A stretch of 64,000 nt of DNA from Streptomyces sp. TRM68367 (GCF_014495685.1 NZ_JACTVI010000012.1:62001-126000); one strand, 5' to 3'. Counted from the stretch's first letter, positions 25,021 through 34,137 are shown. Notes: a model not told the origin generated them from the sequence alone. Made by a program: numbers and translations.

Positions 25021-25302
25021 ATGAGCACTCTTGAGCCCGAGCGCGGGACTGGGACGGGGACCCTCGTAGAGCCGACGCCGCAGACCTCCCACGGTGACGG
25101 TGACCACGAGCGCTTCGCCCACTACGTCCAGAAGGACAAGATCATGGCGAGCGCCCTCGACGGCACCCCCGTCGTGGCGCTGTGCGGCAAGGTCTGGGTG
25201 CCGGGCCGTGACCCGAAGAAGTACCCCGTGTGCCCCATGTGCAAGGAGATCTACGACTCCATGGGCGCCGGCGGCGACGACAAGGGCGGCGGCGGGAAGT
25301 AA
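25021..25302 (+). CDS. DUF3039 protein, probable zinc-ribbon (93 aa)
   Basis: This small acidic protein is conserved in actinobacteria. The core reads FAHYVQKDKIMASALDGTPVVALCG, then YPVCPMCKEIYDSM. The three Cys (LCGK ... CPMC) suggest a partial zinc site. The tail is Gly/Lys-rich. The function is not known to me. The ATG at 25021 is the only sensible start. A stem-loop follows at 25344-25372. Confidence 0.88.
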   Translation: MSTLEPERGTGTGTLVEPTPQTSHGDGDHERFAHYVQKDKIMASALDGTPVVALCGKVWVPGRDPKKYPVCPMCKEIYDSMGAGGDDKGGGGK

Positions 25303-25343
25303 CCCCCCCCGGCTCGTCCCCCGGCTCGTCCTCAGGCTTATGC

Positions 25344-25372
25344 TCCCAGGGTGCGTTTTGCGTGCCCTGGGG
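25344..25372 (+). terminator. Stem-loop after DUF3039 gene
   Basis: CCCAGGGTGCG and CGTGCCCTGGG flank a TTTTG loop, and GGGCGTTTG follows. Confidence 0.7.
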
Positions 25373-25432
25373 GCGTTTGTGCTGTCTGCACGTTGCACGG
25401 GATGCGTCCGCCGGTCACAGAGTGGTTGAGAC

Positions 25433-25945
25433 CTATTGTGGCTGTTTATCCAACCTCTGGCGCCGCGACCGAAACGACTGCGTATCTGTCAGTGGCGGGA
25501 GGGCGTACTCCCATCCGGGCTGCCAGTGGAACGGTGCATCGAGGAGATCTTGCAGGCTGGCGCCGTGGAGTAGGCAGTCAAGTGCCCACCGATTGGCGGC
25601 GTGGGCGATCAGGAGGACGCGGCTCCCGTCCACATGGGTGGTGGCCAGGTCGTGCAGGAAGTCGGCCGTGGCGGTGATGACGTCCTGGTAGCTCTGCCCG
25701 CCAGGGAAGGGATCATCGATGTGGCAGGCCCGCCGCGATGCCACGGCCACGGCCGGGCCGCCGTTGAGGTCGCCATAGTTGCACTCTCGCAGACGGGGAT
25801 CTTGGCGGATGGGCATCGTGGTGTCCGCGAACGCGATCCGCCCGGTGTCCACGGCCCGCTGCAGGTCGGAGGTTAAAACCGTGGTGAGGCCGTCGTCGCG
25901 GCGGCGGTCACCGCCAAAGGAAGCGCGGCGAGCGAAGGGCATCAA
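25433..25945 (-). pseudogene. Truncated histidine phosphatase (phosphoglycerate-mutase-like)
   Basis: The minus-strand frame keeps the middle and end of the fold: LTSDLQRAVDTGRIAF, RLRECNYGDLNG, PFPGGQSYQDV and VLLIAHAANRWALDCLLHG, which holds the second catalytic His. The N-terminal RHGxT motif with the phosphorylated His is missing. The frame runs out at 25945, where unrelated permease sequence begins on the other strand. Intact relatives are about 40-50 residues longer at the front. I infer a deletion that removed the 5' end and promoter. Confidence 0.75.
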
Positions 25946-25974
25946 CCACGAGATCGCGAAGTACTTTCCGGCCC

Positions 25975-26202
25975 GTGTTCGAACAGCAGGAATTCGGCCG
26001 GTACTTCCTCAGCAGCCTTGTCGTGGCGGGTGCCGTCGTGATCGCCTCGGCTCTGATCGCATTTCTCGCGGCGACCGCCGTGACGCAACTCCGGTTCCGC
26101 TTCCGGACCACCTTGCTGATCATGTTCCTGGTGGCCCAGATGGTGCCGGTCGAGGCCCTCGCGATTCCCTTGTTGTTCCTCATACGGACTTCGGCCAGCT
26201 GA
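25975..26202 (+). pseudogene. Fragment of sugar ABC transporter permease (MalG type)
   Basis: The fragment reads FGRYFLSSLVVAGAVVIASA, LIAFLAATAVTQLRFRFRTT, then LLIMFLVAQMVPVEALAIPL: two membrane spans and part of the EAA-loop region of a carbohydrate ABC permease. Both ends are missing. It joins directly, out of frame, to hexosaminidase sequence at about 26200. The binding protein and other permease genes that normally accompany it are absent. Confidence 0.8.
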
Positions 26203-26204
26203 AC

Positions 26205-27259
26205 ACCCGCAGTGTCGTCGCCGGTTCCGGCGAGGTGCGGCTGTCGGTGCACTCCCAGCTCTACGCCGGCACCGCAACGGAGGGCGTCGCAGTTGACGAC
26301 GGCATCGGTCTCCAACTCGACCCCGAGCTCGGCGCCGAGGAGTACCGCCTCGTCAGCGACTCGACCGGCGTCCTGGTCGAAGGCGGCAGCGCGGCCGGTG
26401 TCTCCTGGGGCGCCCAGACGCTGCGGCAGCTCCTCGGCCCCGACGCGTACCGCAGGACCCCGCTCAGCGCGACCGAGCCTGGGCCGTGCCGCACGTCACG
26501 ATCGCAGACGCCCCCGCTTCCGCTGGCGCGGCCTCATGCTGGACGTGGCCCGGCACGTCATGCCCAAGGACGGCGTGCTGAGCTACCTGGACCTGATGGC
26601 CGCGCACAAACTCAACGTCTTCCACTTCGACTTGACGGATGGCCAGGGATGGCGCGTGCAGATCAGGAAGTACCCGCGGCTCACCGAGGCCGGCTCCTGG
26701 CGTTCCCGCACGAAATTCGGCCACTGCGCCTCGCCGCTGCGGGAGGGGGACAAGCCACACGGCGGCTTCTACGCTCGCGCGGGTACGCCGACGGGGTCGC
26801 CGCCGCGCTCGCGCGGGCCACGACGTCGTCATGTGTCCCGAGCAGCAGGTGTACCCGGACCACCGGCAGGACGCGGGCGCCGACGAGCCGGTGTCCATCG
26901 GCTACGTGCGCCTGGACGACGTCTATCGGTTCGAGCCGGTTCCACCGGAGTCGACGCCCGAGGAGGCCGCGCACATCCCCGGTACGCAGGCCGACGTGTG
27001 GACCGAGGTGATGGAGGATCCCGCACGCGTGGACCAACCAGACCTTCCCCCGGCTCGCGGCCTTCGCCGAGGGGGCCCGGAGCCGGCTGCCCGCCCCGGC
27101 GGACCGGGACTTCGCCGGGTTCGAGCGCCGGATGGCGTCCACTACCGGCGACTTGACGCCCTCGGCGTCGCCTGCCGGCCGCCCACGGGGCCGTTGCCAT
27201 GGCAACGGCGGCCCGGCGTACTCGGCTGCCCGATCGACGGGCCGCCGCCCCGCAGGTAA
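26205..27259 (+). pseudogene. Frameshifted GH20 beta-N-acetylhexosaminidase
   Basis: The N-terminal domain reads LDPELGAEEYRLVSDSTG and SWGAQTLRQLLGPDAYRR in one frame. The catalytic barrel continues in a second frame from about 26510 (RGLMLDVARHVMPKDGVLSY, NVFHFDLTDGQGWRVQIRKY). A third frame from about 26800 carries DVVMCPEQQVYPDHRQ, then GTQADVWTEVMEDP. The tail reads PWQRRPGVLG. Catalytic Asp-Glu segment sequence is missing between the second and third parts. The gene carried at least two frameshifts plus internal deletions and cannot make enzyme. An intact version would release GlcNAc from chitooligosaccharides. Confidence 0.85.
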
Positions 27260-27577
27260 CCGGTTGCCCGCCGAACGGTGGCTACGGCCGACCAACCGTG
27301 TCACGGGTGTCCAAACAGGTGGCGCAGGCACTTCCGGTGGACCGAACACGCACTGGAAAAACCGCGCAAGGGTCACCGAAGAGTGCCAATTCGTGCGCAC
27401 CGGTGGTGCCGTGCGAAATCGGGCCATCTCGCGGGTGAGGTGGGCGAATGCCTCCTGTCGGACCCCCGTCTTCGGCGCTTGCGAAGATGTGCCAGAGTTG
27501 CCACGTCCGCCCTGTCAGCACGTACCGTACGGCAGCACAGGTAGGACCAGGTGGGGCAGCGGGAAGGGGCAGCCGGT
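27260..27577. other. Intergenic region before the Mo-hydroxylase operon
   Basis: No gene is seen. A weak promoter candidate (TTGCCA at 27498-27503, TACCGT at 27523-27528, spacer 19) lies about 50 bp before the operon. The remainder is probably more debris from the decayed sugar locus. Confidence 0.3.
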
Positions 27578-28471
27578 TTGACCACGAGCGCACCGCAGGC
27601 GGCGCAGGCCGTGACGCTGCCCACGACGCTGGACGAGGCAGTGGCGGCGCTCACCGCCATGCCCGCCGCCGTGCCCGTCGCGGGCGGCACCGACCTGATG
27701 GCCGCCGTCAACTCCGGACAGCTCAGGCCCGCCGCACTGGTGGGTCTGAACCGCATCAGCGAGATCCGCGGCTGGCAGTACCAGGACGGCCACGCCCTGC
27801 TCGGCGCGGGTCTGACCCACGCGCGTATGGGCCGCCCCGACTTCGCCGCCCTCATCCCGGCGCTCGCCGCCGCCGCGCGCGCCGCGGGACCGCCGCACAT
27901 CCGCAACGCGGGCACCCTCGGCGGCAACATCGCCTCGGCCGCCCCCCACGGGGACGCGCTGCCCGTGCTGGCCGCCCTGGAGGCGACGCTGATCATCGCG
28001 GGCCCGGGCGGAGTCCGCCGGGAGATCCCGGTGTCGCATCTGCTGGCCGGCATGGAAATGCTGCGCGCGGGCGAGCTCATCGGTTTCGTGCGCGTGCCGC
28101 TGCTGCACGCCCCACAGGTCTTCCTCAAGGCGACCGGCCGCACCGGCCCGGGGCGTGCGGTCGCCTCCGTCGCGCTCGTCCTCGACCCGGCGCGCCGCGG
28201 CGTGCGGTGCGCGGTCGGTGCCATAGCGCCGATGGCGCTCCGGCCTCTGGACGCCGAGCAGTGGGTGGCCCAGCTCATCGACTGGGACAACAACCGCGCG
28301 ATCGTGCCGGAGGCGCTGAGCGCCTTCGGCGAGTACGTCGCCGCTGCCTGCATCCCCGACCCCGTCCCGGCCGAGGACGGCTCAGTAGAGCAGCTTCCGC
28401 CTGCCGTACTGCACCTGCGGCGCACCGTCGCCGCGCTGGCCCGACGAGCACTGGGGAGGGCGCTGTCGTGA
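27578..28471 (+). CDS. FAD-binding subunit of xanthine-dehydrogenase-like complex
   Basis: The 297-aa protein is the medium (CoxM/XdhB-type) subunit of molybdenum hydroxylases. The FAD-binding motif AVPVAGGTDLMAAVNSGQ and the second FAD loop NAGTLGGNIASAAPHGDALP are intact; AAARAAGPPHIRNAGTLGG is typical. It passes electrons from the 2Fe-2S subunit to an acceptor. I use the TTG at 27578 (MTTSAPQ) preceded by GGGAAGGGG; a GTG at 27551 is the alternative. The stop overlaps the start of the 2Fe-2S subunit gene by 4 bp (GTGA). It is the first gene of a four-gene coupled operon. Confidence 0.88.
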   Translation: MTTSAPQAAQAVTLPTTLDEAVAALTAMPAAVPVAGGTDLMAAVNSGQLRPAALVGLNRISEIRGWQYQDGHALLGAGLTHARMGRPDFAALIPALAAAARAAGPPHIRNAGTLGGNIASAAPHGDALPVLAALEATLIIAGPGGVRREIPVSHLLAGMEMLRAGELIGFVRVPLLHAPQVFLKATGRTGPGRAVASVALVLDPARRGVRCAVGAIAPMALRPLDAEQWVAQLIDWDNNRAIVPEALSAFGEYVAAACIPDPVPAEDGSVEQLPPAVLHLRRTVAALARRALGRALS

Positions 28472-30972
28472 CCGACGACCAGCACGGAGAGGGCACGCCA
28501 CAGGGCGGGGGACGCTGGGACCCGCTGCCCCAGGGCGACTACGACGACGGCGCCACCGCCTTCGTGAAGCTCCCCGAAGGGGGCGTCGACGCCCTGCTGG
28601 CCTCCGCGGACAGTCCGCTCGCCGCGCCCGGCCACGGCTATGTGCCCCCGCAGATAACGGTGTCGCCCACCACACCCCCCGGAACCGACCCCGGCACCGG
28701 CTCCTGGCCGATGCCGGGCGCGCAGTGGGGCGACCCGGCCGGCGGCACGGGCGGCGGCCCGGGCGTGCGGCAGGAGCCGAACGCCGAGGCGTATCAGCAG
28801 GGTCCGAACGCCGGGGGGGAGCCGTACGGCGCGAACCCCGGTGCGCAGCCGCATGCCGCGAGCGCCGGGACCGGTCAGCCGCACGCCCCGCACGGCGCGG
28901 CGCAGCCGCCGCACGCCTCCCACGCCGGGGCCCAGCAGGCCGACCCGCGCGCGGGGGACCCGTCTCACGGCGGACACGGCGGACACGAGAGGCACGGCGG
29001 ACACCCCGGGGAAGAAGGACACGCCGGGCGCGACCGGTTCACGTACAACTCCGGGGCGACCGGGCAGTGGAACTTCCCGGAGGCCGCCGCGTCGGAGCCG
29101 GACCCGGCCGACGCCGCGCCGGGTCACGACGTGACCGGACAGTGGTCCATCCCCGTCGCCGGAGGGGACCTTCCGGACGAGTCGGGCGAGTTCACCGCGT
29201 CGTCGCTGGTCGAGCAGTGGGGCGGTACACCGCCCGCGACCCTGCCGGGCGGCGCGCCCGCGCCCTGGGCGCCACAGGCGGCCGGTGCACCGTGGGGCGA
29301 GGGCACGCCGGGGGGCGGAGGTGCCGGACAACAGACCGGCACCGGGCAGACACCGCAGCAGCCGGCCGGTGCGGGCCAGCAGTCGCAGCAGCCGGGGCGG
29401 CCCGGCGGCGCGGGGCACGCGCCCGAACACGACACGCGTGCCGGACAACCACAGGAACGACCGGCCGGTGCGGGCCACACGACGAACCCGTCGGCTGGTG
29501 CGGGCCAAGCGCCGGACCAGGCCCCGGTCGCCGGGCAGTTGCCGGATCAACCCTGGATGAACCCGCAGGCACCCGGGGAGCACGGTGCGTCCGGGCACCC
29601 GCAGGGGGATCAGGACTCGTCCGAGCGGGCGTACGGCGAGCACGGCCTGTCGGAGCAGAGTTACGGCGAGCAGGGTCCCTCCGAGCGGACGTACAGCGAT
29701 CAGGCGCCGTCCGGGCGCACATACGGCGAGCACGGCCCCTCCGGGCACCCGCACGGAGCACCGGGGCGGCCGGACCCGCACGCGTCCGAGCGGCGGCCGG
29801 CCGATCCCGCGCGGGAGCAGCCCGCCGGCCCGTACGCGGAGGCGTCCCCGGAGTCGGCCCGGTACGCGGAGGCACCCCCGGAATCGGCTGCGGACGCACC
29901 CGCCAACCCCCGTATCCACTTCGCCCGGCAGCCCGCCGCACAGGCCGCTCCAGGGACCGCTGAGGCCCTCGAGGCGGCCGAGGACATCCGAGGCGCGCGG
30001 GAGGCCGCTGAGCACCCCGCCGAACACGCCGGGGCCGGAGACGCCGAAGCCGGTCCAGAGGCCGCGCGGGAGTCCGTGACGGCCGCCGCCTCCAGGGCCG
30101 AGGACACGCCAACCGCCGACGCGTCGCCCACCTCGCGGTCCTCGCAGCCGACTTCGGAGCCCGCGCACGACCCGGCCGCCGCGCCGCAGGAACCGGGCAC
30201 CGAGCCCACCGCGCGGCCCGCCTCCGACCCCGCATACGAGGGCGCCCCCTCGCAGGAGTCGACCCCCGCACGCCCGCAGGAGGAGCACCCCCTCGCCTCC
30301 TACGTCCTGCGCGTCAACGGCGTCGACCGGCCCGTCACCGACGCGTGGATCGGCGAGTCGCTGCTGTACGTGCTGCGGGAGCGGCTCGGGCTCGCCGGTG
30401 CCAAGGACGGCTGCTCGCAGGGCGAGTGCGGGGCCTGCAACGTCCAGGTCGACGGGCGGCTCGTCGCGTCCTGCCTGGTCCCCGCCGTCACCGCGGCCGG
30501 CAGCGAGGTCCGTACGGTCGAGGGCCTGGCCGCCGACGGGCAGCCGTCGGACGTGCAGCGGGCGCTCGCCCGGTGCGGCGCGGTGCAGTGCGGCTTCTGC
30601 GTGCCCGGCATGGCGATGACCGTGCACGACCTCCTGGAGGGCAACCCGGCGCCGACCGAGCTGGAGACCCGCCAGGCCCTGTGCGGCAACCTGTGCCGCT
30701 GTTCCGGCTACCGGGGCGTCGTGGAGGCCGTCAAGGAGGTCGTCGCCGAACGCGAGGCGCACGCCGGGGCCGACACGCCCGAGGCGAACGCCGACGAGGC
30801 CCGCATCCCGCACCAGGCGGGACCGGGCGCGGGCGGCGTCCACCCCTCGGTGTTCGAATCAACGGGATCACCAGGGTCACTGGGATCGCCGGGATCCCCG
30901 GGATCTCCGGCGGGCCAGGGAACGCACGGACCGCATGACCAGCCCTACGGCCAGGACGGAGGCCACGCGTGA
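28468..30972 (+). CDS. 2Fe-2S subunit with a giant disordered N-terminal extension
   Basis: The 834-aa product ends in a standard molybdenum-hydroxylase small subunit (about residues 609-770). It has plant-type 2Fe-2S ligands CSQGECGAC...C (Cx4Cx2Cx11C) and the second cluster CGFC...CGNLCRC. Normal members have about 160-200 residues. Here some 600 residues of Gly/Pro/Gln/Ala/His-rich sequence precede it. They include runs of AGAGQ-type repeats and an (S/E)xxYGEHGPSG-like repeat around 380-430. A Pro/Gly-Ser tail (GSPGSLGSPGSPGSP) follows. The GTG at 28468 overlaps the previous stop. Wet base composition and codon style match its neighbours, so the extension is native. Confidence 0.87.
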   Translation: MTDDQHGEGTPQGGGRWDPLPQGDYDDGATAFVKLPEGGVDALLASADSPLAAPGHGYVPPQITVSPTTPPGTDPGTGSWPMPGAQWGDPAGGTGGGPGVRQEPNAEAYQQGPNAGGEPYGANPGAQPHAASAGTGQPHAPHGAAQPPHASHAGAQQADPRAGDPSHGGHGGHERHGGHPGEEGHAGRDRFTYNSGATGQWNFPEAAASEPDPADAAPGHDVTGQWSIPVAGGDLPDESGEFTASSLVEQWGGTPPATLPGGAPAPWAPQAAGAPWGEGTPGGGGAGQQTGTGQTPQQPAGAGQQSQQPGRPGGAGHAPEHDTRAGQPQERPAGAGHTTNPSAGAGQAPDQAPVAGQLPDQPWMNPQAPGEHGASGHPQGDQDSSERAYGEHGLSEQSYGEQGPSERTYSDQAPSGRTYGEHGPSGHPHGAPGRPDPHASERRPADPAREQPAGPYAEASPESARYAEAPPESAADAPANPRIHFARQPAAQAAPGTAEALEAAEDIRGAREAAEHPAEHAGAGDAEAGPEAARESVTAAASRAEDTPTADASPTSRSSQPTSEPAHDPAAAPQEPGTEPTARPASDPAYEGAPSQESTPARPQEEHPLASYVLRVNGVDRPVTDAWIGESLLYVLRERLGLAGAKDGCSQGECGACNVQVDGRLVASCLVPAVTAAGSEVRTVEGLAADGQPSDVQRALARCGAVQCGFCVPGMAMTVHDLLEGNPAPTELETRQALCGNLCRCSGYRGVVEAVKEVVAEREAHAGADTPEANADEARIPHQAGPGAGGVHPSVFESTGSPGSLGSPGSPGSPAGQGTHGPHDQPYGQDGGHA

Positions 30973-33278
30973 GCAACGAAGCAGCCACCGCGCAGGCCGC
31001 GCAGCCCGCGGAGGCCGCCCCCGACCCGGACCTGCACGGACTGGGCACCTCCCTGCTGCCCGCCGAGGCCCGCGCCAAGACGGAGGGCACCTTCCCGTAC
31101 GCCGCCGACCTGTGGGCCGAGGGCCTGCTGTGGGCGGCCGTGCTGCGCTCACCGCACCCGCACGCGCGCATTGTGTCCATCGACACCTCCCACGCGCGCG
31201 AGATGCCCGGCGTACGGGCCGTCGTCACGCACGAGGACATCCCCGGCACACCGGTGTGCGGCCGCGGCAAGGCCGACCGCCCGGTCTTCGCCTCCGAGGT
31301 CGTACGCCACCACGGCGAGCCCATCGCCGCCGTCGCCGCCGACCACCCGGACACCGCGCGGATGGCCGCCGCCGCCGTCATCGTCGAGTACGAAGCGCTC
31401 GACCCCGTCATCGACCCGGAGCAGGCCTTCGAGGCCGAGCCGCTGCACCCCGACGGCAACCTGATCCGGCACATCCCGCTGCGCCACGGCGACCCCGACG
31501 CGGCCGGCGATGTCGTCGCCGAGGGCCTGTACCGCATCGGCCGCCAGGACCCGGCCCCCATCGGCGCAGAGGCGGGCCTGGCCGTGCCGCGCCCCGACGG
31601 CGGCGTGGAGCTGTATCTGGCCTCCACCGACCCGCACAGCGACCGCGACATCGCCGCCGCCGCGTTCGGCCTGGAGCCCGAGCGCGTCAAGGTCGTCGTC
31701 ACCGGCGTCCCCGGCGCCACCGCCGACCGCGAGGACCAGAGCTTCCAGCTCCCGCTCGGCCTGCTGGCGCTGAAGACCGGCTGCCCCGTCAAGCTCACGG
31801 CCACGCGCGAGGAGTCCTTCCTGGGCCACACCCACCGGCATCCCACGCTGCTGCGGTACCGGCACCACGCCGACGCCGAGGGCAAGCTGGTGAAGGTCGA
31901 GGCGCAGATCCTGCTCGACGCGGGCGCGTACGCCGACACGTCCTCGGACGCGCTCGCCGCCGCCGTGGCGTTCGCCTGCGGTCCGTACGTCGTCCCGAAC
32001 GCGTTCATCGAGGGCTGGGCCGTACGCACCAACAACCCGCCCTCCGGCCATGTGCGCGGCGAGGGCGCCATGCAGGTGTGCGCCGCGTACGAGGCGCAGA
32101 TGGACAAGCTGGCCAAGAAGCTCGGCGTCGACCCGGCGGAGCTGCGCCTGCGCAACGCCATGGCGACCGGCGACGTGCTGCCGACCGGCCAGACGGTGAC
32201 GTGCCCGGCACCGGTGGCCGAGCTGCTGCAGGCCGTACAGGAGCATCCCCTTCCGCCGCTGCCCAAGGACACACCCGAGGACGAGTGGCTGCTGCCCGGC
32301 GGCCCCGAGGGCGCGGGCGAACCGGGCGCGGTGCGCCGGGGCGTCGGCTACGGCCTGGGCATGGTGCACATGCTGGGCGCGGAGGGCGCGGACGAGGTCT
32401 CCACGGCGACCGTGAAGGTCCACGACGGCGTGGCGACGGTGCTGTGCGCGGCGGTGGAGACCGGGCAGGGCTTCAGCACACTCGCCCGGCAGATCGTCCA
32501 GGAGACGCTCGGCATCGAAGAGGTCCACGTGGCGCCGGTCGACACCGACCAGCCCTCGGCGGGCGCGGGCTGCCGCGGCAGACACACGTGGGTGTCCGGC
32601 GGCGCGGTGGAACGCGCGGCCAGGATGGTCCGCACGCAGCTGCTCCAGCCGCTGGCCCACCAGTTCGGCATGTCCACGGAGCTCCTGCAGATCACGGACG
32701 GCAAGATCACCTCGTACGACGGAGTGCTCTCGACGACCGTCAAGGAGGCGATGGACGGCAAGGAACTGTGGGCCACGGCCCAGTGCCGCCCGCACCCGAC
32801 CGAGCCGCTGAACGGGTCCGGCCAGGGCGACGCCTTCGTCGGCATGTCCTTCTGCGCGATCCGCGCGGTCGTGGACGTCGACATCGAGCTCGGCTCGGTC
32901 CGGGTCGTGGAACTGGCCGTCGCGCAGGACGTGGGCCGCATCCTCAACCCGGCCCAGCTCGCCGCCCGGATCGAGGCGGGCGTCACCCAGGGTGTGGGCG
33001 CCGCGCTCACCGAGAACCTCCGCACGCCGCGAGGCCTGATCCGCCACCCCGACCTGACCGGCTATGCGCTGCCGACGGCCCTGGACACTCCCAACATCCA
33101 GATCGTCAAACTCGTCGAGGAACGGGACGTTGTCGCCCCCTTCGGCGCGAAGGCGGTCAGCGCGGTCCCGGTGGTCACCTCTCCCGCGGCCGTCGCCTCC
33201 GCCGTACGGGCCGCCACGGGCCGCCCCGTCAACCGCCTCCCGATCCGCCCCCAGGCCGCGGTGGTGACCGACCGATGA
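30969..33278 (+). CDS. Molybdopterin-binding large subunit homologue, divergent active site
   Basis: The 769-aa protein has the two-domain layout of the XdhA/CoxL large subunit: an N-terminal aldehyde oxidase/xanthine dehydrogenase a/b hammerhead (KTEGTFPYAADLWAEGLLWA, ARIVSIDTSHAREMPGVRAV) and a Mo-cofactor domain. VETGQGFSTLARQIVQ (GQG motif) and GHVRGEGAMQ are kept. Two normally conserved sites are not. The glycine-rich loop usually reading GGGFGxK is GATADRED (about residue 248). The region that normally carries the catalytic Glu (KGVGEP) reads KAVSAVP, with Ala732 at that position. The GTG at 30969 overlaps the preceding stop. Substrate unknown, and it may not be an active hydroxylase. 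Confidence 0.85.
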   Translation: MSNEAATAQAAQPAEAAPDPDLHGLGTSLLPAEARAKTEGTFPYAADLWAEGLLWAAVLRSPHPHARIVSIDTSHAREMPGVRAVVTHEDIPGTPVCGRGKADRPVFASEVVRHHGEPIAAVAADHPDTARMAAAAVIVEYEALDPVIDPEQAFEAEPLHPDGNLIRHIPLRHGDPDAAGDVVAEGLYRIGRQDPAPIGAEAGLAVPRPDGGVELYLASTDPHSDRDIAAAAFGLEPERVKVVVTGVPGATADREDQSFQLPLGLLALKTGCPVKLTATREESFLGHTHRHPTLLRYRHHADAEGKLVKVEAQILLDAGAYADTSSDALAAAVAFACGPYVVPNAFIEGWAVRTNNPPSGHVRGEGAMQVCAAYEAQMDKLAKKLGVDPAELRLRNAMATGDVLPTGQTVTCPAPVAELLQAVQEHPLPPLPKDTPEDEWLLPGGPEGAGEPGAVRRGVGYGLGMVHMLGAEGADEVSTATVKVHDGVATVLCAAVETGQGFSTLARQIVQETLGIEEVHVAPVDTDQPSAGAGCRGRHTWVSGGAVERAARMVRTQLLQPLAHQFGMSTELLQITDGKITSYDGVLSTTVKEAMDGKELWATAQCRPHPTEPLNGSGQGDAFVGMSFCAIRAVVDVDIELGSVRVVELAVAQDVGRILNPAQLAARIEAGVTQGVGAALTENLRTPRGLIRHPDLTGYALPTALDTPNIQIVKLVEERDVVAPFGAKAVSAVPVVTSPAAVASAVRAATGRPVNRLPIRPQAAVVTDR

Positions 33279-33412
33279 GCACGCCCGCCCCCGGAGCACC
33301 CGAGTTGCCGCGCTACGAACCCCCGCCCAGCGTCGGCAGGTTGGTCCTCTGGATCCTGCTGTTCGTCTTCGCGGCGGCCGTGGTCGTACTCGGCGGGGTG
33401 TACTTCGGCTGA
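33275..33412 (+). CDS. Small single-span membrane protein coupled to the Mo operon (45 aa)
   Basis: The ATG at 33275 overlaps the large-subunit stop (ATGA). The product has a Pro-rich cytoplasmic N-terminus (MSTPAPGAPELPRYEPPPS) and one membrane span (LVLWILLFVFAAAVVVLGGV). No family known to me. Coupling suggests it anchors or assists the complex at the membrane, which is inference. Confidence 0.65.
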   Translation: MSTPAPGAPELPRYEPPPSVGRLVLWILLFVFAAAVVVLGGVYFG

Positions 33413-33522
33413 GCCGGGAACGCACCCGGCGGCCTCCGCGTTCTCTGATACGAGGGCGTTGTCAGTGGTGGGGCGTAGTGTTCTGAGCAGTGGGTGACGG
33501 AACACGCAGGCACGGGGGAACG

Positions 33523-34137
33523 ATGAGCACTACGTACGCGGACACGGCACCGGCCGACCCGGCCGGCTTGTCACTGAACCTTCCGGCCCGCCTGCTGGAC
33601 CAGGAGTTCGGCCGGGGCCGGGTGATGCGCTTCGAGGACGTCGACTTCCCCACGACCCTCACGCACGACCCGACGCGCCGCTTCCTGCGCGAGTCGGGCC
33701 TGCCCGAGGACAGCCCCGTCTTCGACCTGGACATGGACGTCCCGCTCCAGACCCTCGCCGAGTACTACACGGACGAGCCCTCGGCCCAACTCCGGCTCCC
33801 CGACCGCCCCGAGCGCCTGATACGCCTCGGCCACCTCGTCGACGGCAACGGCGTCGTCGTGGACGGTACGACGGGCGCGGTCCTGACCTGGCACGAGCTC
33901 GAGACCACCCTGCGCCCACTGGCCACGGACATCTCGACGCTGGCCTTCATGCTCTGGCTGGTGCACTGCGAAGTTGGAGGCCGTGACCTGACGGCGTTCA
34001 TGAACAAGGGTGGTCGTACGACCAAGGTCCCGGTCCGGGACCATCTCCCGACAGGAGCCAACCCCGACCTTGGCCCTTACGCTGGCGGTCATGACCGCTC
34101 CGAACCCGCGCGACACCGACACCGCAGATATACCTGA
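33523..34137 (+). CDS. SUKH-4 family immunity protein
   Basis: The 204-aa protein matches the SUKH-4 group of SUKH superfamily immunity proteins, which neutralise polymorphic toxins: RLLDQEFGRGRVMRFEDVDF, RFLRESGLPED, RLGHLVDGNGVVVDG, and TDISTLAFMLWLVHCE. The ATG at 33523 follows GGGGGAA; an upstream GTG at 33490 is less likely. The C-terminal 45 residues are basic and unlike the family, and the frame overlaps the next gene by 47 bp, so the tail may be shifted. No toxin gene is adjacent, so it is an orphan immunity gene. Confidence 0.75.
   Translation: MSTTYADTAPADPAGLSLNLPARLLDQEFGRGRVMRFEDVDFPTTLTHDPTRRFLRESGLPEDSPVFDLDMDVPLQTLAEYYTDEPSAQLRLPDRPERLIRLGHLVDGNGVVVDGTTGAVLTWHELETTLRPLATDISTLAFMLWLVHCEVGGRDLTAFMNKGGRTTKVPVRDHLPTGANPDLGPYAGGHDRSEPARHRHRRYT

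Noticed and set aside
27373..30843. Minus-strand frame of 1156 aa opposite the 2Fe-2S subunit gene
   Set aside because: Arg/Gly/Val-rich shadow of a high-GC gene; the plus strand carries the 2Fe-2S motifs and coupled start/stop overlaps.
30935..33412. Plus-strand 825-aa frame overlapping the Mo subunit in another frame
   Set aside because: Only its last 45 codons (from 33275) are real; the rest is Arg/Gly/Pro shadow.
31149..33425. Minus-strand 758-aa frame opposite the large Mo subunit
   Set aside because: Shadow composition (Asp/Val/Arg/Gly/His), no start signal and no family.
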